Source of the DNA: Eubacterium sp.
GTDB lineage: Bacteria > Bacillota > Clostridia > Lachnospirales > Lachnospiraceae
Length of the DNA stretch: 64,000 nucleotides
NCBI GenBank assembly: GCA_024690665.1
Contig: JAILOU010000020.1
Coordinates: 1-64,000 of the forward strand
Direction: 5' to 3'
The position numbers were made by a program, and so were the translations under genes. The notes under the pieces were generated by a model. The model did no database searches and was not told the DNA's origin. It was given only the letters and a program-made list of their open reading frames with translations. This document shows, piece after piece, positions 8,971 to 19,292 of the stretch (position 1 is its first letter; each line of letters starts with the position of its first letter).

Positions 8971-9996
8971 TTATTTTACTATGATTTCTGCATCTTGTTT
9001 TTCCGTAATTGTGCCTACCACCCTGGCCGGCAGTCCAGCTGCCTGCATCTTGCTTACGATTTCATCTGCCTGTTCAGCCTTCACGGCTGCGAGTAATCCG
9101 CCGGAAGTCTGCGGGTCGTATAAAATCTCTTCCATGGCAAATGGCACCTCTTCAAACTTCACATACTTCTCCATGTGATTACGATTTCGCTGCGCTGCTG
9201 CCGTCAAGAGAAATTCATCCGCGTGATGCACGGCTTCCTCAATATGCGGCAGGTTCTTAAGGTCGATTAGTGCGCCAAAGCCTTTGCCCAGCATCTCATG
9301 AAGATGTCCTAAGAATCCGAATCCCGTCACATCGGTGCAGGCATGAACTTCGTAGTCTGCCAGAATCTTTGCTGCATATTTATTCAGCGTTGTCATCGAG
9401 GTGATGGCTTCATCCATGGCTTCCTTCGACGCCTCGCCGACGCGATTGGCCGATGCCATAATGCCAACGCCCAGCTTCTTGGTCAGGATTAATTTATCTC
9501 CGACCCGGCCGCCGTCGTTTGGATACATCTTCTTCGGATTTACAACGCCCATGACAGACAGGCCATACTTCACATCGGTATCCGAGATAGAGTGTCCGCC
9601 CGCCAGTGTACCACCTGCTTCAATCACCTTTTCCGATCCGCCTCGCATGATTTCTCCAAGCATATTAAGGTCCCACTCCTGCGGGAAGCATACAATATTC
9701 AGTGCGGTCTTAACTTCGCCGCCCATTGCGTAGATATCGCTTAGGGCATTGGTTGCCGCAATCTTACCAAAGGTGTATGGGTCATCCACCATCGGTGGAA
9801 AGAAATCCAGCGTCTGTACGATGGCCAGCTCTTCGCTTACCTGATAGACGGCCGCATCGTCGTGGCTGTCAAATCCAATCAGGAGATTCTCGTCTCGTTC
9901 GCCCTTCGGCAATTTTTCCAACACGCGGTTTAAGGCTCCCGGTCCAAGCTTTGCCGTACAGCCGCCGCTTTTACAAAATACAATCGGTTCACTCAT
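8971..9996 (-). CDS. selD: Selenide, water dikinase
   Basis: A 341-aa SelD, which makes selenophosphate from selenide and ATP. The catalytic segment SGGCTAKLG has Cys13 and Lys16, equivalent to E. coli Cys17 and Lys20. The second cysteine seen in E. coli (Cys19) is alanine here, and the catalytic residue is Cys, not Sec. The glycine/aspartate-rich [12 protein letters not shown] and the [15 protein letters not shown] segments are typical of the PurM-like fold. The ATG at 9996 is chosen because AAGAGG lies 7 nt upstream; an ATG 24 nt earlier has no good site. It supplies SelA in the same island. Confidence 0.95.
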   Translation of the reverse strand: MSEPIVFCKSGGCTAKLGPGALNRVLEKLPKGERDENLLIGFDSHDDAAVYQVSEELAIVQTLDFFPPMVDDPYTFGKIAATNALSDIYAMGGEVKTALNIVCFPQEWDLNMLGEIMRGGSEKVIEAGGTLAGGHSISDTDVKYGLSVMGVVNPKKMYPNDGGRVGDKLILTKKLGVGIMASANRVGEASKEAMDEAITSMTTLNKYAAKILADYEVHACTDVTGFGFLGHLHEMLGKGFGALIDLKNLPHIEEAVHHADEFLLTAAAQRNRNHMEKYVKFEEVPFAMEEILYDPQTSGGLLAAVKAEQADEIVSKMQAAGLPARVVGTITEKQDAEIIVK

Positions 9997-10069
9997 CGCT
10001 ATACCTCTTTTCTTATTCATAGTTTAGCCTAACACAGTTATCCGGCCGTATTCATTTTCATTTTCTATA

Positions 10070-10108
10070 AATAAAGGCTGCTTTATTAACCTCGTCAATA
10101 AAACAGCC
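10070..10108 (-). terminator. Terminator after selB
   Basis: On the minus strand GGCTGTTTTATT pairs with AATAAAGCAGCC, followed by TTTATTTA. It lies 8 bp after the selB stop codon and would separate the selA-selB transcript from selD. Confidence 0.75.
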
Positions 10109-10115
10109 CATTTTC

Positions 10116-12017
10116 TTATTGTCTTAGTGCGTGCGCATCACCAATTCTTCTGGTCACCTGCGTGCGATCCCAGTACTCGAGATAGACCTGCGCAAACTTT
10201 CTGGAAAAATCCATCGCGTCCTTAAACTCGGCAAGTTTAATTTCCTTTTGCGTCTTCGACATCTCCTTAAAGGTGTTAAGCGCCTTGTCATACGCCTCGT
10301 GCCAGACGCAGTATTTTTGATCGAGAGCAATTAATTTGCCGTCTTTTCTCATGCGTTCAAACACTCTTTCAAATGCCTTCGCATCCTTCACGGCGAACTT
10401 CTGCGCCCTTGCTTCGTCGTTTGACGGGAAGCGCACATCCGCCTTCTTGTAATACTCCTCAATCTCTTTCATCAGATCGTCGTAGCCTTCTAAGATAGTC
10501 GGTTCAAATGTCGTAAGCGCCACGCTTTCTTTTTCAAATCGCAGCTTGCCCTGCTCTTCAAAGTATGGCAGCACCACTTCTTTTTTCGGTACCTGCTGCT
10601 TGTAGATGCGGCTTCTAAGCTCTGCGATATTCATTCCGCTTCGGAGCGGGTTCTCCTTGTGATAGGCACTTAGGATTTCTTCAATCTCTGCCCATACCGT
10701 TTCTAATTCGCGAACGGCATAGTACTGATTCACAATCAGCACGACGCTTTTCGCGTCTAAGAGCTTTCGAATCGTCTGCTTTACGACGGCTTTGGATTCA
10801 TTTTCCCGCACGATGAGATCTTCGGCGGTCGTTGGCGTAATGCCGCGCTCTGCGATAACCTGATCGAGTCGCTCAGCATAGTCACTGCTTGCAAGCTTGT
10901 CAAATACTGCAAGCGTCTCAGGGTGGCAGCGCTTATGATTGCGCGCCGACACATCTAAGATCACGCCTCCGCCCACGGTAATCATCGGGGAGAAGAAACG
11001 GATGATAAAGCGGTCCTGATTTCTTGCTGCAAGCGGCTCCGTAAATCGAAGCTGCGCATAGGTCGTCTCGCCCGCCTTTACTTCATCGCCCTCTAAGAGT
11101 CTGATCTTACAGGTCATCTCTCTTGCTCCATGGTAAAAATGCAGCTGCGAAGCATTTTTAATCACATATTCACAGCCCTTTGTAATCGTAAGCTTCACAT
11201 CAATCTTCGTCGTTAAGATGACGGTGCCCGGCTCTGCTACCACATCACCGCGCTTAAGCTCGCTCTTTTCAAAGTCCGGCAGGTTCATCGCCACGCGCAT
11301 GCCGGCCGTAACTTTATTCGTCTGAGCGTTGTGATTTTGCAGTTCTCTGACTCTGGAAATCTTCTGCTGCGGATAGACCTCTATCTCCGTGTCATTCTTC
11401 AGTGTTCCGTCAAGTGAAGTGCCGGTCACAACCGTTCCGTGTCCCTGAATGGTAAAGACGCGGTCGATTGGCAGACGGAAGAACCGATCGTGGTTCTTCT
11501 CTTCGGCATCCTGAAGCAGCTTCACAAGGCTGTCTTTTAGTTCATCGATGCCCTCTCCCGTATATGCGCTCACGGCAATCATCGGCGCTTCTTCTAAGAA
11601 GGTACCCTCGACTGCTTCCGCCACATCTTCTTTTACCAGTTCTAACATGTCTTCCTCGACAAGATCTTTTTTTGTCAAAACCACGACGCCCACTTCGATA
11701 TCGAGCAGTCTTAGGATATCAAGATGCTCCCTCGTCTGCGGCATCACGCCTTCATCTGCTGCGACAATCAGCATAACGGCGTCGATTCCGGTTGCTCCGG
11801 CAATCATGTTCTTGACGAACTTTTCATGGCCCGGTACATCGATGATGCTGGCGGTCTGTCCGTTCGGAAGGACGAGATTGGCGTAGCCATTTTCAATTGT
11901 AATTCCGCGCTTTTGCTCTTCTTTTAAGCGGTCTGTATCGACTCCGGTAAGTGCCTTGGTAAGAAATGTCTTTCCATGGTCGATATGACCGGCCGTTCCG
12001 ATTATTACATGCTTCAT
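10116..12017 (-). CDS. selB: Selenocysteine-specific elongation factor
   Basis: A 633-aa protein that delivers Sec-tRNA to UGA codons marked by a SECIS. The G domain starts with [11 protein letters not shown] (residues 8-18), followed by [12 protein letters not shown] and the TKKD guanine-specificity motif. EF-Tu-like domains II and III follow. The C-terminal roughly 260 residues are the winged-helix region that binds the SECIS hairpin. Full length for the family. It lies 9 bp after selA, forming a selA-selB operon, and its client is the fdhA UGA at 4849-4851. Confidence 0.96.
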   Translation of the reverse strand: MKHVIIGTAGHIDHGKTFLTKALTGVDTDRLKEEQKRGITIENGYANLVLPNGQTASIIDVPGHEKFVKNMIAGATGIDAVMLIVAADEGVMPQTREHLDILRLLDIEVGVVVLTKKDLVEEDMLELVKEDVAEAVEGTFLEEAPMIAVSAYTGEGIDELKDSLVKLLQDAEEKNHDRFFRLPIDRVFTIQGHGTVVTGTSLDGTLKNDTEIEVYPQQKISRVRELQNHNAQTNKVTAGMRVAMNLPDFEKSELKRGDVVAEPGTVILTTKIDVKLTITKGCEYVIKNASQLHFYHGAREMTCKIRLLEGDEVKAGETTYAQLRFTEPLAARNQDRFIIRFFSPMITVGGGVILDVSARNHKRCHPETLAVFDKLASSDYAERLDQVIAERGITPTTAEDLIVRENESKAVVKQTIRKLLDAKSVVLIVNQYYAVRELETVWAEIEEILSAYHKENPLRSGMNIAELRSRIYKQQVPKKEVVLPYFEEQGKLRFEKESVALTTFEPTILEGYDDLMKEIEEYYKKADVRFPSNDEARAQKFAVKDAKAFERVFERMRKDGKLIALDQKYCVWHEAYDKALNTFKEMSKTQKEIKLAEFKDAMDFSRKFAQVYLEYWDRTQVTRRIGDAHALRQ

Positions 12018-12026
12018 GTATCTCTC

Positions 12027-13412
12027 CTATATCTGCGAAAATGCCTCTATCAGCACTTCCTCATCTCCTTCTTGCAAGGTTCGAACGGACAACAATAGCT
12101 GTTCCTTATAGATTCTTGCAACGATTGGAATATTGTGGTCGCGAAGTTTTTTCTCGATTGCCTCTACCTTCATGCCTTCCTTCGTGATGGCAACGGCATA
12201 GCCGTCTAAGTAGACATTCGGCAAGGACCCTCCGCCCGGCTCGTCCTTACATGGGATAACCTCGATGCTTAAAGAGTCATTAGCCTCACCAAGCTGCTTT
12301 GCGAGGTTTTCTGCCTGCTCTTTTAATTCTTCCGCTTTCGCATTAAGCATCTTAAGCACCGGTATGTGACGGATGGCTTCGTGTGCATCGCGATAATAGA
12401 TCAGCGCCTGCTCCAATACGGAAAATGTCAGCTTATCCACGCGCAGCATTCTCGTCAGGTGATTCTTCTTCATGCGCTCTATATATTCTTTCTTGCCGAG
12501 AATAATGCCGGCCTGTGCGGCGCCTAATAATTTATCTCCTGAGAAACATACAACATCCGCGCCGTCCTTGATGGCTTTTTGTACAAGGCTACCGGTGTGC
12601 AGTCCGAGAAGTTCCGGCTGTACCATAAAGGCTGAGCCTAAGTCATATAGCAGCATGGCGCCATGCGCCTTTGCAATCTTCGACAATTCTTCGATCTCTA
12701 CGCTTTCGGAAAATCCGGTGATTTCAAAATTACTGCTGTGCACTTTAAGCAGTACTTCGGCTTCCTGTTCTTCTATTGCTTTTACATAATCAGACGGATG
12801 CGTCTTATTGGTCGTTCCGATTTCAATCAGCTGAGTGCCGGCTTGTCCCATAATCTCCGGAATCCGAAAGGATCCTCCGATCTCTACAAGTTCTCCTCTT
12901 GAGATGGCCGTGGCCTTTCCCTTCGCCAGGGTGTTCAGCATCAAAAAGACGGCGGATGCATTGTTGTTGACAACCAGCGCTGCCTCCGCTCCCGTCAATT
13001 TACATAGAAGTTTTTCCACATGTACGTAGCGGCTGCCCCTCTTTCCTGCTTCGACGTCGTATTCGAGGTTACAGTATCCGGCTGCCACATCGACAAGTCT
13101 CTTCGTAATTTCTCGTCCGAGCGGTGCGCGTCCCAGATTCGTATGAAGCACGACGCCGGTTGCATTGATGACCGGCTTTAAGGTATACTCCGTATCCTTT
13201 TCCATCTTGTGCGTCACCTCGTCCATGATGTCCTTTGGCGCCGGGATATCCGTAAGATCGCCCTTGGCGATACCTGCTCTTAATGCTTCGAGATAGGCCT
13301 GTATGGATTCTTTTAAAAAGTTGTGCGAATACTTCATCTCCAAGGCTGCTGCCTGTGGCAGTTCCAAGAGTACATCCATCTTCGGTATTTTGCGAAACAG
13401 TTCCTGGTTCAT
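12027..13412 (-). CDS. selA: L-seryl-tRNA(Sec) selenium transferase
   Basis: A 461-aa PLP enzyme that converts Ser-tRNA(Sec) to Sec-tRNA(Sec) with selenophosphate. The Schiff-base lysine is Lys294 in the motif FSGDKLLGAAQAG, corresponding to Lys295 of E. coli SelA. An N-terminal helical region for tRNA binding and the conserved INATGVVLHTNLGRAPL stretch are present. The length is normal. It sits between tRNA-Sec and selB on the same strand. Confidence 0.96.
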   Translation of the reverse strand: MNQELFRKIPKMDVLLELPQAAALEMKYSHNFLKESIQAYLEALRAGIAKGDLTDIPAPKDIMDEVTHKMEKDTEYTLKPVINATGVVLHTNLGRAPLGREITKRLVDVAAGYCNLEYDVEAGKRGSRYVHVEKLLCKLTGAEAALVVNNNASAVFLMLNTLAKGKATAISRGELVEIGGSFRIPEIMGQAGTQLIEIGTTNKTHPSDYVKAIEEQEAEVLLKVHSSNFEITGFSESVEIEELSKIAKAHGAMLLYDLGSAFMVQPELLGLHTGSLVQKAIKDGADVVCFSGDKLLGAAQAGIILGKKEYIERMKKNHLTRMLRVDKLTFSVLEQALIYYRDAHEAIRHIPVLKMLNAKAEELKEQAENLAKQLGEANDSLSIEVIPCKDEPGGGSLPNVYLDGYAVAITKEGMKVEAIEKKLRDHNIPIVARIYKEQLLLSVRTLQEGDEEVLIEAFSQI

Positions 13413-13506
13413 GCGTCTCCTCCGTCATTTCATTTAAAATGTAAAAAATGGCGACGAAATACATCGTCACCATGTATGTAAATGCAGTCTGTGCTGCAAT
13501 AATTGT

Positions 13507-13603
13507 TGGCGAGAGCAGGTGGGAATCGAACCCACCCGAGAAGTATTAGCTCCTCACACCGGTGTTGAAGACCGGGGGGCACACCAGACACCCTTCTACT
13601 CCC
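13507..13603 (-). tRNA. selC: tRNA-Sec (anticodon UCA)
   Basis: A 97-nt tRNA with an 8-bp acceptor stem (GGGAGTAG with CTGCTCTC), a 6-bp D stem and an anticodon stem CCGGT/ACCGG with loop CTTCAAC, giving anticodon UCA. It also has a long variable arm (GAGGAG with CTTCTC), a T arm GTGGG-TTCGATT-CCCAC, discriminator G and an encoded CCA. The long acceptor and D stems and UCA anticodon identify selenocysteine tRNA. It lies in the gap between the class V aminotransferase gene and selA. Confidence 0.96.
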
Positions 13604-13670
13604 ATATCTTAGCCACTTACATGGCGCTAGTGTTCTTATTCTAGGGGAATATGGGTATAATTGTCAACCT

Positions 13671-14801
13671 TTAGCATAGTTCTTTTAAAGCTTTTACCGC
13701 TGCTTCCACTTCTTCCATCGTATTGTAGTGGGAAAAGCTGAATCTTACCGCACCTTGCTCCACCGTTCCAAGCGCCTCGTGCATCAGCGGTGCACAGTGG
13801 CCTCCAGGTCTGGTCGCAATCTCATAATCCATAAATAAAGCATCGCTGACCTCACCGGATTCATAGTCACCCAGATTTAATGCCACAACCGGCGCCCGGT
13901 TCATATCCGAAAAGTCTCCGTAGACCGTAACCTCCGGAATCTTTATAACTTCCTCGTAAAACTGCTGCATCAGCGCCTGTTCTTTTTGGCGGATGACATC
14001 CATTCCCATCTCGGCAATATACGAGATGCCGGCGCCAAGTCCTGCAATGCCATGAGCGTTAAGCGTACCGGCTTCAAGCGCCGTCGGCATCACGCGCGGA
14101 TGCTCCTTGTGGTAAGTCATAACGCCGCTTCCACCGCTTTTTAACGGACGCACCTCAAGTCCTTTACGAACGCAGATGCCACCGGTTCCCTGTGGTCCAA
14201 GTAGACTCTTGTGACCGGTAAAGCATACGATATCGATGTGCATCTTCTCCATATCAATCGGAAAGACGCCTGCCGTCTGCGAAGCATCGACCACGAAGAG
14301 GATGTCATGCGCCTTCGCGATCTGTCCGATTCTTTCGATATCAACCAGATTACCGGTCAGATTCGAAGCGTGCGTGCAGACAATCGCTTTTGTGTTATCC
14401 TTTATCGCCTTCTCAAAATCCTCGTAGACGATACATCCTTTTTTGTCAGCCTTTAAGATCGTAAGCTCTACGCCTCTTTCCTCCATCTCATAAAGCGGCC
14501 GAAGCACGCTGTTATGTTCCAGCATCGTGGTAATCACATGATCGCCCGGATTGAGAATCCCTTTGATTGCAATGTTTAGTGCCTCTGTGGAGTTTGAGGT
14601 AAATGCCACCTGTGCGGGATCGCCTACGTGAAACAAATCAGCAATCTGGCAGCGCACATCAAAGACACCTCTTGCGGTATCAAGCGCCGCTTCATGTGTT
14701 CCACGCTCCGCATTTCCGGAGTGATTCATCGCATAGACGACTGCGTCTATGACCTGCTGTGGTTTTGTTCTGGTTGTTGCTGCATTATCTAAATAAATCA
14801 A
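13671..14801 (-). CDS. Class V aminotransferase, cysteine desulfurase / selenocysteine lyase-like
   Basis: A 376-aa PLP enzyme. Visible features are YLDNAATTR at the N terminus, the Schiff-base lysine Lys198 in CFTGHKSLLGPQG, and a catalytic Cys336 in RPGGHCAPLMHEALGT. This is the family related to CsdB/SufS-like desulfurases rather than a housekeeping IscS. Its place directly upstream of tRNA-Sec, selA and selB suggests it mobilises selenium (or persulfide) for SelD, but cysteine desulfuration cannot be excluded. It is 14 bp from the upstream cyclic-nucleotide-domain-like gene. Confidence 0.85.
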   Translation of the reverse strand: MIYLDNAATTRTKPQQVIDAVVYAMNHSGNAERGTHEAALDTARGVFDVRCQIADLFHVGDPAQVAFTSNSTEALNIAIKGILNPGDHVITTMLEHNSVLRPLYEMEERGVELTILKADKKGCIVYEDFEKAIKDNTKAIVCTHASNLTGNLVDIERIGQIAKAHDILFVVDASQTAGVFPIDMEKMHIDIVCFTGHKSLLGPQGTGGICVRKGLEVRPLKSGGSGVMTYHKEHPRVMPTALEAGTLNAHGIAGLGAGISYIAEMGMDVIRQKEQALMQQFYEEVIKIPEVTVYGDFSDMNRAPVVALNLGDYESGEVSDALFMDYEIATRPGGHCAPLMHEALGTVEQGAVRFSFSHYNTMEEVEAAVKALKELC

Positions 14802-14814
14802 TGGTTACCCTTCT

Positions 14815-16929
14815 TTATAGCTCTAAGAATTCCTGCTGTGCCTGTACCTCTTCCGGAATCTCAAGCCCTTTACTGTTTAATTTTTTAATGACAATCTCAA
14901 CCGGATGCTGCTTTTGCTTTTTATGATTTTCAAACATTCGAATGAGATCAATGTACTGCGGATTGGCTCCAATCTGCTCACGAACTTCCATCGAGAACGG
15001 ACAGTACTTAAAGAGCATGCCTCTTGCGACCTTGTTCATGGTCGGAGAGCCGTTGCTTTCATTTTGAATGTATTTGACATAGTCTGTTACAAAGGCGCGG
15101 CGCAGGTTGTTACCAACCTTCTTAAGCGTCTTTTTCACGCGCTCCTTGTGCTCACTCGAAAGGTTCGGATTCTTACGATAACACTGGATGTAATCGTTGT
15201 ATTCTGAAGTCAGAGATGGTTCGCGAATATCGCTCCAGTGAATTCCCTGGATTGCCTTGCACATCTCCCATCTGAACTCGCCGCAGATCTGCACCATGTT
15301 CTTGGTCACATCTTCTATCATCATAACCGGTATGACAAATCTTGCCGGCGTTCCTCTGTCTCTGCCTTCGATCTCCTGCCACATTCCCATACGGCTTCCG
15401 AGGTTTGGCATCATAATCACATATGGCATGATTTCGCGCTGCACACCAAAGTGCATAATATCAAGTTCCTGATTTGTGTAACTTCTCTCTCTGTAAAAGA
15501 GCGTATAATCAATGGCTCTGACACGGTTAATCTCCGTGTGAACATCTTCTGCCGTCAGATAACATTTTTCAATCGGCATGATGACATTTTGCTCATCAAA
15601 GACAGGGACAAATGAAGTCACCCTTCCAAATGTCATGCGGTTCGCGGAAGAACACATATTGGTAAGCTCAAACTTCATCTTGTTCTCATTGTCATCTAGC
15701 AGCTTCAGATACATCTCTTCTGTCATCTTGCGGGCATTCTTATCCTCGCGAAGCTGCGCCTCATAGTCATTGTCGAATTCATTTCTCGACGGCGGCACCT
15801 CTCCATTATAAATCTTGGTCAGCCACTCATACATCGTTACGACCCGGCCTTCCCGGTCCGCCTTGTAATCGCGCGCATACTTGTATAGCATCTCAGTGTT
15901 ATGAGGGCCGGCAAGTTCTTCATCGACGAAGCCAAACATGAAAAACATCCGCACTTCCATCGGAACATTCTGCGGTGCCTTCCGGCTTTCCAAAAAAGCT
16001 GCGCAGTACAGTTCGTAGAACTTACTTGCAATCTGTCTTCGAAGCATACGCAGCTGATCGTTTGTGCCGGTGCGGTCCTGATAACCTTTGTACTTCGCAA
16101 TCAGATCCTTAAAGTCAATCATCTGGTCTGCCGTTGCGCCCGCATAACCTAAGATGGTATCCATTGCGTTTTTAATCTCCGGCACTTCATCGCCTTCGAT
16201 GCCCTGGGCACTTCTGTGTGCGTTGACCTTCGCCTCAAGCATGACGTACTTTTGTTTAAATGCCTGCGCCTTTTGTCTTAAGTCATCCCGGTACTTGCGG
16301 AACACCTCACACTCTTCTACAAAACTTGTTACGAATAAGGAAGTGGTAAATACAATGCCGGCCGAGATATTAACATCGGTTCCGTAAAGCATCTTCGCAA
16401 GCGAACCTTCATGTTCAATAATGGCATCTAAAAATGGAATCTGCCAGTCCGGAACATACATATCTTCCGGCGGCGCGCCGATTCTTAGTACTTCCGTGAA
16501 GATCTCCGGTGTTTCTCCAATCTCGATGCACAGCGCCGGGTATTCGTCAAACTGTCGCATCAGGTCGTGATACTCCTTGTGCGCAAGATCCACCTGTTTC
16601 GCACACATATTGAAGGTATCCTTCACCGAAGAGACAATTCTCGAAGTCAGCATCTGCATCAGCTTAGGGTTCGCTTCTAAGACCTTGCGGATGTCTTCCA
16701 TCTCGTTGTATTCGTAGGTATAGACAGCACTGTCTTCCTTGGCATAGTAAGTAAAGGCATATTCCTGATCCGGATTCTCAAACACGCCCACCAGCGAACC
16801 GGTCGGCAGCTCTAATTCTCCGTCTCCATCGGATACCACGATGGTGCCCTTTACTACGATTTCCAATGTATTCACTATATCGCCGGCGTTATGAAGCACA
16901 GCGTCACGTTCTAAATTAATTAACCCCAT
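14815..16929 (-). CDS. Large protein with N-terminal cyclic-nucleotide-binding-like domain, unknown function
   Basis: A 704-aa protein with no HTH and no membrane segment. Residues about 1-125 resemble a cNMP-binding beta-roll followed by its helix (LHNAGDIVNTLEIVVKGTIV, LPTGSLVGVFE, then KLMQMLTSRIVSSV). The remaining roughly 570 residues are helical and charged, with blocks such as TNMCSSANRMTFGRVTSF and PNLGSRMGMWQEIEGRDRGT that I do not recognise. A TATAAT at 16967-16972 and a strong AGGGGGG ribosome-binding site precede the ATG, so it is the first gene of the transcript leading into the selenium genes. Its role there is unknown. Confidence 0.6.
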   Translation of the reverse strand: MGLINLERDAVLHNAGDIVNTLEIVVKGTIVVSDGDGELELPTGSLVGVFENPDQEYAFTYYAKEDSAVYTYEYNEMEDIRKVLEANPKLMQMLTSRIVSSVKDTFNMCAKQVDLAHKEYHDLMRQFDEYPALCIEIGETPEIFTEVLRIGAPPEDMYVPDWQIPFLDAIIEHEGSLAKMLYGTDVNISAGIVFTTSLFVTSFVEECEVFRKYRDDLRQKAQAFKQKYVMLEAKVNAHRSAQGIEGDEVPEIKNAMDTILGYAGATADQMIDFKDLIAKYKGYQDRTGTNDQLRMLRRQIASKFYELYCAAFLESRKAPQNVPMEVRMFFMFGFVDEELAGPHNTEMLYKYARDYKADREGRVVTMYEWLTKIYNGEVPPSRNEFDNDYEAQLREDKNARKMTEEMYLKLLDDNENKMKFELTNMCSSANRMTFGRVTSFVPVFDEQNVIMPIEKCYLTAEDVHTEINRVRAIDYTLFYRERSYTNQELDIMHFGVQREIMPYVIMMPNLGSRMGMWQEIEGRDRGTPARFVIPVMMIEDVTKNMVQICGEFRWEMCKAIQGIHWSDIREPSLTSEYNDYIQCYRKNPNLSSEHKERVKKTLKKVGNNLRRAFVTDYVKYIQNESNGSPTMNKVARGMLFKYCPFSMEVREQIGANPQYIDLIRMFENHKKQKQHPVEIVIKKLNSKGLEIPEEVQAQQEFLEL

Positions 16930-16995
16930 GGTGTCCCCCCTAGAATCTATTGCATAGTTAGTTTTTATTATAACACAGATTTTTATCTCCCCAAA

Positions 16996-17041
16996 TAAAA
17001 AACGCCAAAAAGCCCCGTATCATCGGGGTCCTTTTGGCGAT
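16996..17041 (-). terminator. Terminator after glnN
   Basis: On the minus strand CGCCAAAAGGACCCCG pairs with CGGGGCTTTTTGGCG, followed by TTTTTTATTT. It lies about 35 bp after the glutamine synthetase stop codon. Confidence 0.85.
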
Positions 17042-17076
17042 TTATATACTAACTAAGGGGATTAGATAGTATCGAA

Positions 17077-19191
17077 TTAAACTTCGAAGATCAAATCTCC
17101 GTATGATGGCATTGGCCATCTGTCTTTGTCAATCAGCATCTCCATCTTGTCAACCGGTGCTCTAAGAGCTGCCATGGTTGTCACAACTTCGTCTCTGTAG
17201 TAGACAGCTTTCTCGCGGCCATCTTCCATAGCGGCAGCCTTTTCTGTCACTTCAATCAGAGTGGTCAGTGCTGTCTTAGTCTCTACGAGAAGGTCAGATA
17301 CTTCCTTAAGAGTCTCCGTCTGTGTAGAGACATTGGCGCCACATGCTTCCTTCACTTTGATGATGGAATCTGCGATTTCAATCGTTGCCTTAACAACTGC
17401 AGGAATAATCTGCTTGCTGGCAATGTCGATCATAGCGCGTGCTTCAATGTTGATTGCTTTTGAATATGCTTCGTATTCAATCTCAGCACGAGACTCAAGC
17501 TCAGCCTTAGTGAATACGCCGAATTTCTCAAATAATTTTACAGCCTTGTCGGTTGTAAGTGCAGGAATTGCGTCTACCATGTTCTTGATGTTTGGAAGTC
17601 CGCGCTTTTCTGCTTCTGCTACCCATTCATCTGAGTATCCATTACCGTTGAAGATAATTCTCTGATGCTCGGTTGCATACTTCTTAATCAGATCATGTAC
17701 GGCAAGGTTGAAGTCGTCTGCCTTCTCAAGGATTGTGCAGGCTTCGTCAAATGCTTCCGCAACGATTGTATTTAATACGGTGTTCGGCATAGCGATGGAA
17801 TCTTCCGATCCACACATTCTAAACTCGAACTTATTACCGGTAAATGCAAATGGTGAGGTTCTGTTTCTGTCTGTTGCATCCTTCATAAAGTCAGGGATTG
17901 TCTTAACACCTGTCTCAAGCTTAGATCCCTTAAGAGAATGTGTTGCAGAACCTGTGTCAATTAACTGTTCAATGACATCGTTAAGCTGCTCTCCAAGGAA
18001 TACGGAAAGGATTGCAGGCGGTGCCTCGTTTGCTCCAAGACGATGGTCATTTCCAACGTCTGCTGCTGACTCACGAAGAATGTCTGCATGTGTGTCAACG
18101 GCCTTTAAGATACAAGTTAATACTAAGAGGAACTGTACGTTATCATGAGGTGACTTGCCAGGCTCAAGCATGTTGATTCCGTCATCGGTTGTAATCGACC
18201 AGTTGTCATGCTTACCGGATCCATTGACACCTGCAAATGGTTTCTCATGAAGCAGGCAGTTCAGTCCGTGACGACCTGCAACCTTCTTAAGTGTCTCCAT
18301 GATTAGTTGGTTGTGGTCAACGGCTACATTGGCCTCTTCATAGATTGGAGCAAGCTCGTGCTGCGCCGGTGCTACTTCGTTATGCTGCGTCTTAGCCGGT
18401 ACGCCAAGCTTCCACAGTTCTTCATTGACGTCTTTCATGTATGCTGCAATTCTTTCACGGATTGCACCAAAGTAATGATCTTCAAGTTCCTGTCCCTTAG
18501 GTGGCATTGCACCGAATAAGGTACGTCCTGTGAAGATTAAGTCTTTTCTCTGCAGATACTTCTCGCGGTCTACGAGGAAATATTCCTGCTCTGCTCCAAC
18601 GGATGCTCTTGCTTCCTTGGAGGTTGTATTGCCGAATAAGCGAAGAAGACGAATGGTCTGCTTGCTTAATGCTTCCATAGAACGAAGAAGCGGTGTCTTC
18701 TGGTCAAGCGCCTCTCCTGTATATGAGCAAAATGCAGTCGGAATGCACAGTGTTGCACCTGCTGCATCATGTCTTACGAATGCAGGTGATGTACAATCCC
18801 ATGCTGTATATCCTCTCGCTTCAAATGTTGCACGAAGTCCGCCGGATGGGAAGGATGATGCATCCGGTTCACCCTTGATTAATTCTTTTCCAGAAAAGCT
18901 CATTAAGACTTTGCCGTTCTTCATCGGTGATGTGATGAAAGAGTCATGCTTTTCTGCGGTTACGCCGGTCAGCGGCTGGAACCAGTGTGTATAGTGTGTA
19001 GCGCCCTGTTCAATTGCCCATTCTTTCATCTCATGTGCAATGACATCTGCTGTTGCAAGGTCTAAGTCCTTTCCCTCAGAAAGTGTTTCGTGTAATTTCT
19101 GATACACTTTCTTTGGAAGACGTTCTTGCATGACAGTATCGTTAAAGACATTTTCGCCAAATATTTCGTTTACTTTGATTAAGTCACTCAT
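17077..19191 (-). CDS. glnN: Type III glutamine synthetase
   Basis: A 704-aa GSIII, the large form found in Bacteroidetes, cyanobacteria and Clostridia; GSI would be about 450 aa. It condenses ammonium and glutamate with ATP. Characteristic parts are an N-terminal extension ending in THYTHWFQPLTGVTAEKHDSF, the catalytic GAEQEYFLVD, NEVAPAQHELAPIYEEANVA and NGSGKHDNWSITTDDG segments, and a long C-terminal helical domain. It has its own promoter and an attenuator-like terminator in the leader. It complements the NADP-type glutamate dehydrogenase at 58659 in ammonium assimilation. Confidence 0.94.
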   Translation of the reverse strand: MSDLIKVNEIFGENVFNDTVMQERLPKKVYQKLHETLSEGKDLDLATADVIAHEMKEWAIEQGATHYTHWFQPLTGVTAEKHDSFITSPMKNGKVLMSFSGKELIKGEPDASSFPSGGLRATFEARGYTAWDCTSPAFVRHDAAGATLCIPTAFCSYTGEALDQKTPLLRSMEALSKQTIRLLRLFGNTTSKEARASVGAEQEYFLVDREKYLQRKDLIFTGRTLFGAMPPKGQELEDHYFGAIRERIAAYMKDVNEELWKLGVPAKTQHNEVAPAQHELAPIYEEANVAVDHNQLIMETLKKVAGRHGLNCLLHEKPFAGVNGSGKHDNWSITTDDGINMLEPGKSPHDNVQFLLVLTCILKAVDTHADILRESAADVGNDHRLGANEAPPAILSVFLGEQLNDVIEQLIDTGSATHSLKGSKLETGVKTIPDFMKDATDRNRTSPFAFTGNKFEFRMCGSEDSIAMPNTVLNTIVAEAFDEACTILEKADDFNLAVHDLIKKYATEHQRIIFNGNGYSDEWVAEAEKRGLPNIKNMVDAIPALTTDKAVKLFEKFGVFTKAELESRAEIEYEAYSKAINIEARAMIDIASKQIIPAVVKATIEIADSIIKVKEACGANVSTQTETLKEVSDLLVETKTALTTLIEVTEKAAAMEDGREKAVYYRDEVVTTMAALRAPVDKMEMLIDKDRWPMPSYGDLIFEV

Positions 19192-19244
19192 TTGTTTTCT
19201 TCCTTTCCCAATAACAAATTCATGCGGTCTTCTTTCACGACCGT

Positions 19245-19281
19245 AAAAAAAAAGGCGTCCCCAAATAATTGGAACGCCTTT
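19245..19281 (-). terminator. Terminator in the leader of glnN (possible attenuator)
   Basis: On the minus strand AAAGGCGTTCC pairs over 11 bp with GGGGACGCCTTT, followed by a run of T. It lies only about 5-10 nt after the predicted glnN start site and about 55 nt before the ATG. It could also simply end the upstream lipid-kinase transcript. Confidence 0.8.
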
Positions 19282-19292
19282 GTTCTTGCTCT

